Assembly: GCA_035582835.1 (NCBI GenBank) | Contig: JAYKAV010003143.1 | Span: 1,253,870 to 1,317,869 of the forward strand | Origin: Phoebastria nigripes | Lineage: Eukaryota > Chordata > Aves > Procellariiformes > Diomedeidae | DNA: 64,000 nt | Direction: 5' to 3' | In this document: positions 11,901 through 23,203 of the stretch, one piece after another | Numbering within the stretch: position 1 is the first letter of the stretch | How the letters are laid out: every line of letters begins with the position of its first letter | Position numbers and translations under genes: made by a program | Notes under the pieces: model-generated | The model's database searches: none | The model's input: only the letters and a program-made list of their open reading frames with translations | Told to the model about the DNA's origin: nothing

Positions 11901-14811
11901 ATTTCTCTTCATTATTTTCAACAATTCTGCCCATTTTTCATACATGAGAATAATTTTACTTTCTCTGCAGACCATCAGCTCGGATATATTATCAATTATG
12001 GAATTAATCCAAACCCCACTGATGTGCTTGGCAAAATCATACTGATTTGAATTGATTTTGGAGAGTCTTAACACTCTGCAGTCATGTAACTAATATTTGT
12101 GCCAGTTCCTTTGGCTGCTGCTAATATGTNTCTTGTCATCTTTGTTGGTAGATGATGCTGTTATGGACACAAAAGTAATGGAAAACATAAGTCTTTCTCA
12201 AGAGACACAAATGAATTCCCTTATTTCTAGGTTCTGGCTTTTAAGGTGTCATTTGTTTAGATCAAGAGCAAGTTCAGTTTCTCATACTACAACAAAAAGA
12301 GAGGGAGAATATATATGCCTAAATGGGCATAGGTATCAAGTATTTCTGGGTGACATATATAAAAGAAGAAAAAAAAAAATCCCCAAACAGTGGCAGAACT
12401 CAAATAATCATTAAGTATAAAGATCAGTATGTGTTTCTGGGTAAATTAGCTTATTTCATTGTGTTTTGTCTCATGTGTTTTAATGTGTCAATCATTCAGG
12501 GACTCTAATATCATGATTTCTGATCAGCATATTGTTGACATAATTAGATGAAATTATGCTCAAAAATATTCCTGACCTTTCATTTTTTGATATGAAGGAA
12601 GATGTTTTTAGCAGTTGCCTGGAAAAGCTGAATAGCTTGGAATGTAAATTGAAGAAATACAGAGTTTCCTCCAATTCTCCCGTCGAGCGTTCCGCGGGCA
12701 TCCCAGGGCAGCCACTGTAGTCACTCTTTTAACCACACAGTTCAATCCTATGCAGGAATTTTGGTTGATTTAACTGAGGTTGCTTATTCCGTTTTTTTTC
12801 TTCTAATGTTGCTTTGGTATACCACACATAATATATATTTTTCTTATCCTGCAGCATTTGATGTTCTAGTTAAATTAAAAGAAATTAATTCCCGCTGTGC
12901 CTAATTTTCAAAATGAAAGTGAAGAAAAGTGCTCCCCCCACAGCCCCCATTATGCTAATAGTGACTTTGGGGAATCACCACAGCAAAAGTTGTGAAGTTT
13001 TCATGGAAAACAACAAATCCCCTGTCACGTGTGTAGGATATGCAAAGAGGCCTTGCAAGTGAGAATAGCCTAGCAGAGATACAACTAGTCTCCACTGAAG
13101 GGATGCTTTCTGCTGCCTCACCAGGAGATGACCATCAGCTCAGGGAAAAGCAGGTAATGGAAAAAACATACACAGGTAAGGGAAAAGCAACATTCACTCA
13201 TTAGCTAAAAGTAGAGCTAATTGGTTATATGTATGTTGGAAAATTTTTTTATCAGAAAATACAGTCTCATCTGTGCAAAGGTATCAACCTGAAGTTGTGA
13301 GAAAGCTCAAGCTCTGTTTCCGACAAGCTTTGACTGGCAAGCTGCTGGGGAGCCCGGGTTTCTGCCCTGCTCCAGGGCAGCCCTGCCACACAGACTGCCA
13401 TTAAAAGAGGACTTAAAAAAAGCCTGCACTGAGCTTGTCTAGTCCTTCTTTGGGCCTGTGTCTACTTTTGGCACCTGTTATAGACATTGGGCATTATTGT
13501 CTGCATTTTATTCATATAGCATGCAAAAAAAGACACTGCCTTTTCTTTTCTGTTTGGTCTTTTCCACACGATAATTTCATCAACTGTTTTCTCAGTTGCT
13601 GATTATGAGAAATAGGTAATAATCAGAGACTGCTCAGCATCTTAATAGTACTCATTACTGTATAAACTTCTACCATACATACCCACTTTGTTTCCTCTTT
13701 CTCAGCTGAGTTCCATTTCATCTGTTTCCTCTGAGTTTCACCTATTTTTTATAGAACCTATTTTCCTTATGAGACTTTCTTGTGTGAAAGATATTTTTGG
13801 TCTTTGGTCATACTTGTTATCTTCTCTATACCTTCTTAGCTTCACTACAGCATTTTTGACATAGGACCCCAGAGCCTGAGTTTAAAGCTTAAATTAATTT
13901 GGAAACTTTCTTCACATTTTTTTTCTTTTGATCATTTTAAAAAATAATCATTTCTTCACACTTTCATGAAAAAAAAGTATAAATGATGTCTTCGAGCATC
14001 TGAGAACTTCTAGCAAATCAGCTTTCATAGGTAGGTGTCATCCAAGCAAGCTCTAGATCTATGTCTCACATGCCAAACGTTATGTTGTACTTAAATTACG
14101 TACTGCCAACAGATCAGTGCTCACGTAGCAGTAACACACTGAAAACGTTTACAGGCACAGAAATATGTGTCATCTCGGTATGGCTGTTTGCCTCATGCTT
14201 GATGCTACCAGTGCTACAGATGCAGTTTCCATTTGTTTTGCAGGTGCAGCCAAACGGAGAAATAGCTTTCAGGATTTCTTTTAAAGATCAGGTTACAGAG
14301 AAAGAGCAGGCTCCTGCAGTGCTTTGAATGCTTAATTATGCCTAGGGTATCCTGTCTGAGAACAGTTGTTTCACACAGGTATAATCTAAACTGCAGATAC
14401 GGTAGACGTCAAAAGAATCCAATAAATACCGTTAACTTAGATATTGCCTTGAACTTTCTTACATATATGTGAATGAAACTTCGCAAGGTCAAGCTCTCTC
14501 ATAAGGATACCGATCAAGCCACAGTGTTTGGTCAGAGAGAAATCAACTTTTCACATGTTCTTTGCTCTGTTTTTTGCTTCCCTATCTCTAGAGTCTGAAT
14601 TGCTGTTAGGCCAAACTATGGAAGCTAAAAAAAAATCTCTGCTTTTTTCTTTTCATGCATAGGAATGACAAATTCCTTTACTCCAACTAACAGTTCACAG
14701 GTGTGGGTTTCAATTTCTGAACATCACCTTCTCCAGAACTTACCGAAATTAAAACCGTTCTGCTTGAAGGGAGAGATCTTTCCGTTATTATTTGATACCA
14801 TATCTATCAAA

Positions 14812-14840
14812 TCTCACACAAATTTCTCCCACACAAATTT
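14812..14840. repeat. 14-15 bp tandem duplication
   Basis: TCTCACACAAATTT is followed by CTCCCACACAAATTT. This is a minor local duplication inside an otherwise unremarkable open frame. Confidence 0.6.
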
Positions 14841-16002
14841 CACTCCAAGTACATATATCCCGATTACTACTTGCTACAAGTATCATGAAATGAAAGGGAA
14901 TTCAGTGGGAGCCACAGACAGCAGACCCCCTTCTCCCCTTTACTCCCTTTTCTTTCTGATCTGTGTTGAAATGGAAAAATGGCGAAACATAAAAGCTTTT
15001 GATGGTTGTACTCAAAAGGCACAAAACAAATTCCTAGCAGAGATCAAGATCACCAAGATCAAAATGGTTTGGAGAACAAAATCATATGAATTTTTTTTTC
15101 TTTCCTTCCTCCAGAGCAGATGAACAAAATTTTGCACAAGGGAAAGAATGTAAAGTACCACTGGGCTCAGCTGAGTATAGCAGTCTCTTGTTCTCAAAAT
15201 AGAAATGTAGCCATACCCCCTTCTATGGCTTCTTCTCTTGTTCCTGTATTTCCTGGTTACAATGGGCGTACACATTTGCCAACTATTTCTGCTACAATGA
15301 CCAGAGAAACATTTAGATATAACTTGTCTACCTTGGTTAAAATAGTTCTTCAGTCCTTCAGATGGATCTGTTTGTCTGGAGACTTAGGTAAATGGCATAT
15401 GGCTAGCAGATTTTCTTTGTAATTTGTAGTGCTATAATTCCATTTTAAGAAGTTACACAGGAAAATTCAGTTTACATCTACTTTACCAATACAACAAAGG
15501 AGCTTCAACTACAGCACTACAGCACTTCCCGGCTTCATCCATATCAGGAATTATTTAAGGAGGACCTTTCCAAGTTATTTCATGAACTCCTCTTTCTAGA
15601 TACAGCTGAAGAGAGAGAGACAGATGAAAAGCATTCACTTTTCCCAGTTTTAAACTGAAGTTTTTTACTGCTGGACTCTTATAGAGCCACTAATCTGTCA
15701 GCTGCTGATAATCAGTCTATCAATAAGGCACACAAAGGTTCAAGTTGATTCTGATCTTAACCGGTTGACTTACTCCTGTCACATATCTAAAAAAGGTAGA
15801 ACATATGATATGTATGTTAAAAAGTAGCAGCCGGATAGCAATGTAGTAATCTGGAGTTTATAGTATTTTTTGGTTGGATTTGAATTTTGCAAATCCAGAT
15901 CAGGCAGTAATTCAATTGAGTTTTGTTTCATTTGAACCCAAATTTCAAGAGCTGAAGGTAGGATAAACAGCTTATGGTTTTTGCTCATCCCTACTGAGTA
16001 GT

Positions 16003-16049
16003 AAAAAAAAAAAAAAACCCAAAACGAACCAAAACCCCCAAATCCCCCT
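16003..16049. repeat. A-run passing into A/C-rich low-complexity DNA
   Basis: Fifteen A bases are followed by CCCAAAACGAACCAAAACCC and further C/A runs. The AAAACC-type drift is common in bird genomes. No processed pseudogene could be recognised upstream of the A-run. Confidence 0.8.
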
Positions 16050-16653
16050 TTTCTTTGTCAGATTGCATGTTCCAGAATTCTTGGCCCTGTTTGAATTGGT
16101 TCAGTTGGTTTTTAATGCAGCATATTCAAAAGCAAAAGAGGAATACGAATATCCCTGCCTTGGTAGAAATAGAAAGTCTCAAAGTCAGAGGCTATTTGTA
16201 TCACTGCAATCTACTGAACTGTATCTTATCAGGTTTAAAGTCTTCTTAATCTCTCCAGCTCAGCTTCACAAGCTAATCTCTGCTTCTTTTATTCTAAAGC
16301 AGGAATAAAGGGAAAATGGAGAAGAGGGGAAAAAAAAANCCCCAACAACAAAGAATCCGAACTATTCATCAAATATGGCTATCTTTGTCAAAGCTTTTGT
16401 CTGCTGTGAACTTCTGTAAGATGAAGTAAATGATACACAGTCATCAATTCATGGTCCAAAAGCATAACAAATAAGAAAACTTGGGAAGCTTTGGAAAAAG
16501 AAAAAGAAATAATTGGTGCTATGTTAAGGGCATTAAAAAGCTATTATTGGATATCATAACTAAACCATGTCATAATTACCAGCAGTTAAAGCCTCAAATG
16601 GCATTTTATCCTCCACAGAGAAAAGTACTCTTTCATTTTATGTTCTTTCTTTC

Positions 16654-16678
16654 TTTTTTTTTTTTTTTTTTTTTTTTT
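16654..16678. repeat. Poly-T tract (25)
   Basis: A T run preceded by TTCTTTCTTTC. Read in reverse it is an A-tail-like tract, but no retroposed body is recognisable next to it. Confidence 0.9.
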
Positions 16679-16852
16679 AACCATGATCAAAAGTTGTATA
16701 TTTGTCAACTTCAAACCATATCTATGAATTACAATAAGAGAAAAGAAGTCACCACCCCTGGGAGTTTTTCAATGAGAAAGAGCAGATCAGAGAAGTAAAA
16801 TGGAAATGGACTGTACACATACTTTCCAGGATTTCTGGCTTTTAAATCTGCC

Positions 16853-16870
16853 CAATAATTTAAATTATTG
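16853..16870. repeat. Perfect 18-bp palindrome
   Basis: CAATAATTTAAATTATTG is identical to its reverse complement and has no spacer. It is AT-rich, so chance formation is not excluded. Confidence 0.7.
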
Positions 16871-17454
16871 AATGCGCAGAGAGTATTAAATCATTGTGGT
16901 TTACTTAGAAGTGTTTTTAACTTAGAATACAGGGAATACAAGACCTGCTACCTGCGTTTATCTGCAGATGCTGATAATTCTTGAGATGTTCAAGGAAAAT
17001 AGATTCAGTGCTTTACATGTTATGTAATAAGTGTATCTGTACAAATCAGAAGGTTACTCTGAGCTGGCTGTGGAACCCAAGCCAAGGTTACCTACCAAGA
17101 GATTACATACTATGAGACTTTCAGGGAGGATACAGAAAAAAAATGTTTGAAACCTCTCTGAATGTGAAGAGCTGGACAAGATCCTAGTCAGGTGTCATTG
17201 CTTTTAAATGAGTCTTTACCAGTTCATCCTAGTAAATCCTTCCATGCAGTGAGAGAGAAAAGACGTTACTTGAATTACTTCCCTAAAAGTCAATACCAGC
17301 TTGGTATCACAGAAGGGATTTTGGTTTTGCTTTGCATAGATAAGTAACTCACATTTTTAAGATGTACATTTTTTGTGGTTAAAAACTTTCTTTCCTAAGT
17401 CTAATTTCATTCCAGCAAAGTTGTCCATAAAGAGTTTTCACTAGAAGCCAGACA

Positions 17455-17772
17455 GACCTAATGTAGGTTTGCGGCTACAAAGAGGACGGAAGCTGTCTCT
17501 TCACAAGTTGCCACATGTAGAAGACAAGGGGCAACCGGTACAAGTTTTGGGAGAGGTTTTATCTTGACATAAGAAAGAAATTTTTTACAGTAAGAACAAT
17601 CATTCACTGGAATAACCTCTCCAGGGACATGGTAGATCCCCACTGCTGGAGGTTTTCAAGACGCCTTTGGACAGGGTGCTAGATAATCTCATCTAGGCTC
17701 CCTTCCCACAAAAGGTTGGACCAGATGACCTTTTGAGGTCCCTTCCAACCTGGGCTATTCTATGATTCTGAT
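17455..17772 (+). mobile_element. CR1 LINE fragment, 3' part (plus orientation)
   Basis: This is about 320 bp of CR1 3' sequence in sense orientation. Landmarks in order are 'GACAAGGGGCAACCGGTACAAG' (shortened: AAGGGGCAACCGG), 'CTTGACATAAGAAAGAAATT', 'CACTGGAATAACCTCTCCAG', 'GGTGCTAGATAATCTCATCT', and the terminal 'GGTCCCTTCCAACCTGGGCT' followed by TTCTATGATTCTG. It resembles the CR1-C-like avian group. It carries the end of the ORF2 region and the 3' UTR, has in-frame stops, and is 5'-truncated. The left edge is approximate, because similarity fades into unique sequence around 17450-17480. Confidence 0.95.
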
Positions 17773-18805
17773 AGGTGGTGTTCTGTGGAAAGGCCTGATG
17801 GCATCCCAGACACTGATTTTAGGAGCTAGTGTGCTCCCAAGGGCATTTCCCCAAGGAAGAGAGGAACACCAAGAGGAGGAGTGTGGGTACCATNACAGGG
17901 AGTAATGGTGACTGGAGGCTCTCCAGACCCAGGTGACCGAAGAGTTTTTAGAAGCTAGTGATCACCGCACTCCATGTCCATGTGGAAGGGTATTTGTCCT
18001 GGCTTTTAACATCCCATAACAAAATGCAAGACTTCCAGACTAGGCCTCACAGAAATGAAAAAGAATTTCAATATTGATTTGAATTCACTGAAGAGCTTCG
18101 TTCAGATTAAGAAGTAGCACTGGAAATGGTCAACTGTATGACTGTTTTCTGAGGAGTGACTCCTCACTGGGTAATTATGTCAGGACCAATAGACCATTTT
18201 CCACTATAACTTATACATCATATTACATGATATATCTATTACTACTTTCAGAAACTACAACAGGCACCATTCTGCATGTTTTGTAAGTTTAGAGTACACA
18301 TTCCACAATTTTTCATTCTTTTTCCATTGCAGACATTGCTCAGGGTCTGGCTACAGACCGTAACGTATTGTCCCATAGAGATAGCTGAGATCTCTCTCTA
18401 AACAAATCAACTTAATGTGGATAGCACAGCTGTGTTAACGCAGTACTCATCCAGACTAACATTTGCTGATTTGCTACTGCTGCGTATGTGATATCCTGCA
18501 AAATTTCTAATGCAGGATGTGGCAAAAGGGAAGTGTGGAGATAGGATCAAAAGATCTGATCTAGACAAGGATCTAATGCCCCCTCTTTAGTTTCAGGATT
18601 CCAAAGACTGATGTTGTGATTCAGGACTTTGAATCTTCCCTTAGGAGGTAGCACTGAGATTCAACACTCCAGGTTGATTCTAAGGGCAAATTTATTTTTC
18701 TGAGGTAAAAACTACCTCTGAAAGGGTTTCCTCCCTCCACCTCAAAACCAAATCCTAATAACACATTAATTCTAGTATATCTTCTTGTTTATTGTGAGTC
18801 AAACT

Positions 18806-18841
18806 TATGGGATAAATAGATAATATGGGATAAATGGGAAA
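18806..18841. repeat. 18-bp tandem duplication
   Basis: TATGGGATAAATAGATAA is followed immediately by TATGGGATAAATGGGAAA. The two copies share their first 12 bases and diverge toward the end. Confidence 0.7.
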
Positions 18842-20970
18842 TAACAGAAATCTTCCTTTTTCACAATTTACTCCTAATGGAAGCTAAGAACATCCCCCCT
18901 GAAAAAAACTGCTGAATTTTAGCATCTTCTAAATGAGCTTGAGTCAACTGATCGATGACTATAAAATTCTTTGAAACCAGTAGTTCCTCTGAGCAATAGA
19001 AGTGATCTTTGAATTATTTTTGGTGGAAAGCTTGAGAGGCTTGACCATAGATGCATCGAAGCTGGTGGAGGTTTTTTTCATGAAATGATAAAAAGTGAAA
19101 TGGATAAATCTGGGACAGTACTAAAATCCGCCAACAGCAGGAAACACAGTAATATTATTTTGAAGTAACATCACACAAAGAGGGTTAAAACAAGCATGTG
19201 GCCAAGATGTGTGGGTTTTATAAAACTTTTATAAAGAAGTTAGGCCAAAATACTCCAGCATTTTGAAAAATTTAAANCCATGTATCTTTACAGATAATTG
19301 AACCAAACCATGCCTGCCTTAAAGTAAAATATAAAATATTGATTCATATTTCAGAAAACTCATCTCTAGTCTTCCATGTATTATTTGTAGCAGATGTCGA
19401 CTGTGTGATTGGCCATGCTGTTCATATTTGGTTAGAGTGAACATTCACAAAAACGTCTTTGTGTCGTGTCAGCAATGCCATGCACGCACATAGAGTTGCA
19501 CATTTCGAGCTATTCAGACGTGTAGGGAACGAGGGTAGAAGGCAGAACAAGAAACACCAGTAGTGACTGGGAGAGAAATGTAAGGAATTAATACATTGTT
19601 ATTACTGCAGAGGCCTCTCAATTGGAAGTGTCAAATGTAAGTAGATAATGGCTTAGATCTTGCATTGGGTTCATATTTACCACCTTCAATGGGTTGGTAG
19701 TTCATTCAGATCCCTACCTCACACAACGAGTGCATAACTTCTCTTTTCACGATGTCTCACTTCGTGGCAACAAGATGAGGCTGGGAGCTTAATAAAAAGC
19801 CGAGTACTAACAAGTCTCCTCAAAACTGTGTCAGGACAGAACTAAACTCTGGGTGATATCTGAATGCCGGACCAAATATCACTGACTTCAAAAGATAAAA
19901 TACCAGACAAGAAACCAAGTGTGTGGTTCTGAAGCAATGCAGTTGCCTGTAAAATAGTTACAAGTTTTTCATTATCACGCAGTCATCATCAAAATATGTG
20001 CCTTGGCTTGAAAAAGCAGCCCACCNGCGATATAAGAAAAGGGAAGGGGAGAAAAAAGCCCTTTCCTTTCCTCAAATGCAGCATCTTTGTGATTGTGTCC
20101 CTGGCTGTCAACACTTTCCTTCCCGGTTGAAAGANTATTAGAAAAACAGGGTTCTGCCAGTGCCAGTGGCCTCAAGAGCCTCATTATATCATGACGATAA
20201 CCCCAGAGAGAACACAAAATCTAAACATTGGCCATACGGAGTCCTTTTTAGTCAGGGTACACACACATCCTTCAGCCAAGTTTACCAGCAGGTAAAGCTC
20301 ATACAGCTGCACATAGCCAGAATTAAGAAAAGACCACGAGAAACTTGGCAGCATGTATCAGACTTTCTATGGAAAAAAAAAGCCAAGGGCAGGCAGGGGA
20401 AAGGATCTGGACCCAAATTCACTCCCTGCGTTCCCTTTTCTTCCTGGGCATGTGCGGTTTTGTCTTCTGGAGGGGGAAACTGAGGCCTATGAGAAGAGAG
20501 GTGAAAAAAAGGGGTGAAGATGAATTCCTTGGAAACTTTTCTCATGAGATAACTAAAGGTCTTGTGGTCATATCTTAACCCCATCCCTTTGGAAAAAAGC
20601 TTACAACGCTTTTACGGTTTTTTGCTCTTAGACTAAAAGCCTACAGCTGTTTTGAAGGTTGTCATAGTTCTAGCATATAATTAATACCATTTCCATTTAA
20701 CTCACCAGTTAAATCTTAAACAGAATGCACAAGCTGTGACATATTACTGAAAAGAAGCAATGCATATTGGACAATTGACTTGGTGATGGCCTTTAATGCT
20801 GTGCCCTGTTGGTGTGGTGTCTGTGGTTACCATTTTTCATTGGAGAAATGTCAAACAGTTCATGGGCCTGGCAAACATAACTATCACAGGCAATTCTGNT
20901 TCTGCTTGCTTTCATCTCGTGAAACAGTTGCATTTGCTTACAGAGTATGCATAGATTTATAGGCATATAT

Positions 20971-21046
20971 GCAACCTACACTCTGTATACATGCATATCT
21001 ATTTTTATAGAAATATGCATAGGATACAGAGTAGGTCTGGTTGCAG
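20971..21046. repeat. Imperfect stem-loop, about 75 nt
   Basis: The left arm GCAACCTACACTCTGTATAC plus ATGCATAT (20971-20998) faces the right arm ATATGCATAGGATACAGAG plus TAGGT...GGTTGC (about 21013-21044). The loop is about 14 nt (CTATTTTTATAGAA). Pairing is 8 bp, a small bulge, 8-9 bp, another bulge, then about 4 and 3 bp. It could be a MITE relic, a cruciform or a microRNA-like hairpin. Nothing in the sequence shows transcription. Confidence 0.6.
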
Positions 21047-22967
21047 TCTGGTGTAGTTTATCTCTACTAGATAGCCAAGAAACAGGTAAATTAGTACACT
21101 CCAAGACTAGCTAGTTTAAATCTATCTTGGCTATCTGCATTACTGGAAGTCAGTTCTGTCACTGCAGTGTGGATATACTCTTCAAGTGAAAGATTCATTG
21201 TAAATACTAATTCACAAATGCAGAAATTGTGTCTTATATGAATTCTTCAGTATTTGGTGAAATTGTTTCTGTGATCATTTCTGTCTCGAAATTGTTTCTT
21301 TAGTGTATTAATGGAAAACAGGCATGAAAAGGAAAACAAGCACAATAGAAGTAAGAGGTTGACTAAATATTGCAACATTTTTTTCAGTATTTCCATAACT
21401 CAAGTCAACCATCTTAACTGTAAATTGCCCTATATATTTGAATCACAGGTAAGGTTTTTCCAGTGAAAGCTGTTCCCAGCAGAAGTCCTGGTTAGTGCAG
21501 ATTAGAAATACCACTTAATGTCATTAAATTAATCAGTTCTCACTAACAGTAACCAATCAGCTGGCACAGTCTATATCACTGGTAGACAAATTTGTCACGA
21601 CTTAGCTAAAAGCAACAACAATACAGAACATCCTACCCAAAACAGTAGGGATGAAAAATATACCAGCAACAGCCTCCACACAGGGAAATTTTAAGAAACA
21701 TACTGAGGAAAGTTCATTGATTTGCGCTGTTCCTCTTGTCTTTTTTGTTGTGAATGTACTGTTTGAGGGAATTTTTCCCCTTTCCAAATCTTTGGCGGCG
21801 ATATGTCGGTGATTGGGGCTTGCCCAGAATGCAATCAGTGTGGACAAGCACTGCTCTGAGCTATTGTAAATCACATTATGCTCCCCTTATGTTCTTTCCA
21901 TCAGCTGACTATAATGTGGCTGGTTGGCTTTGAATTGGGACTATTAGTTTTGAAAGCCTTTAAGGTGTTGGGCCTGGCTGAATTTTAGACACAGAGTAAC
22001 ATAACACCTGATCTTTCAAGAATCTGCTATCACTTCTGAAATTGGCAGGTGACTGTATTTTTAACTGCGGGGGGCACTACAATCCCCCTAAAAACTGATT
22101 TTATTTATTCCCTCCTAACTTTTAAAACCTACCTTTATATCTTTTCTTTAATTTCCAAAGGTGTTCTCAGATTAACTACCGTTGGCTCTATATTATTACT
22201 CCCTTGTCCAGTCATTTTTATTATTTTTCTTACTGGATCCCTTACACTGTTTTTNGTGTTTATATTTTGAGAACCTGGCACTATATTTTTGTTTTATTGT
22301 TTATAAACTTATACAATGTTTGTTCTGTTGTACATGATCATGTAGATAGAGCAAATGTGGTATGCTGAAAATAATACTGGGATTAGGTAATTAGGGATTT
22401 TTCAATATTGCCTTCTCTCTTGGGTTCCAATATAAATCTATGCATTATTTCAAACATGAATATTTCTACTTGTGCGAGACTTGAGAAGTGACCTTCTTTG
22501 CCTCTCTGCTGCCACAGTCAGAAAATGCCTCCCTGAACAATGCAGCCTGCACGACTGTATCACTTTAAAAGTTTATTGGTCTTTAGTATGAGGCCAACAC
22601 TGAAAGAATGACAAATGTCTTTCAAACTGTTTATACATGCCTGTTGCACACAAAAGAGCTGGCATTGCTTACTTCATTTTTTAAGTGGTCTAACTGTTCA
22701 GCTCCAAATGGATATTTTTGATTGGTACTGGGTGCAAGTTGGAGTAGAATTTGAAACAAATGGTTTCCCACAAAGAAATGAATTGAGAAAGACAGTGATT
22801 CTGAAGGCAGCCTCAACAACATCTGGGAAAACGCACACTGGTTAGCTAGTTTTACTTGAAACAGGGAATACGTTCTTTTTCTGTGGCAGAAGGTCTGATT
22901 GCAATTTTTGTATTGAGAAGTTGCTTATTACTTGATACAAATTTTCAAATTTAGCACAGAATTAATG

Positions 22968-23135
22968 AATCATAGAAATGTTGGTTGGAAGGAACTGCTG
23001 GCCATCATCTACTCCAATCTCCTTTCTGAAACAGGACTAAAGCCAACCTTAAATTGAGTCAGTTGCAGCTTTGTCCAACCAAGCCTTGTAAACCTCAGAG
23101 GAAGACGAGTCCAAGGCCTGTCTGAGCAGCCACAA
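22968..23135 (-). mobile_element. Old, diverged CR1 LINE fragment (minus orientation)
   Basis: The plus strand begins AATCATAGAAATGTTGGTTGG, then 'CATCATCTACTCCAATCTCC', 'AACAGGACTAAAGCCAACC', and 'TTGTCCAACCAAGCCTTG' followed by 'AAACCTCAGAGGAAGACGAG'. This order matches the reverse complement of a CR1 3' region, but with many substitutions and indels, so this copy is older than the one at 8737. An A/C-rich stretch follows at 23167-23203. The right edge is approximate. Confidence 0.85.
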
Positions 23136-23166
23136 GTGGGGACAGTAGCTATCACTCACAAGATTT

Positions 23167-23203
23167 AAAAAAAACAAAGCAAAACAAAAAACAACCCAAC
23201 AAC
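23167..23203. repeat. A/C-rich low-complexity tract
   Basis: AAAAAAAACAAAGCAAAAC with further AAC units, lying just beyond the old CR1 fragment at 22968-23135. Confidence 0.8.

Larger units (their letters stand above)
8829..17454. other. Non-coding stretch between two CR1 fragments
   Basis: No supported gene. It contains the longest ATG frame of the window (9655-10167 minus, 170 codons). This lies opposite a purine-rich strand and is rich in Leu, Ser, Phe and Pro, as expected by composition. A 152-codon frame at 14665-15123 carries a local tandem duplication. The poly-T tracts and one perfect palindrome are listed separately. Confidence 0.6.
17773..22967. other. Non-coding stretch with one stem-loop
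   Basis: No gene seen. It holds the 18-bp tandem duplication near 18.8 kb and the stem-loop at 20971-21046. The 200 bp directly after the CR1 at 17772 are somewhat GC-richer but not recognisable. Confidence 0.6.

Noticed and set aside
14665..15123. 152-codon plus-strand frame.
   Set aside because: Composition is low-complexity in places, it includes a local tandem duplication (SHTNFSHTNF), and it resembles no family. Length is near what chance gives in 64 kb on six frames.
19649..19712. TTAGATCTTGCATTGGGTTC ... CTTCAATGGGTTGG, similar to the palindromic relics.
   Set aside because: The two halves do not pair convincingly and the order differs from the other copies.
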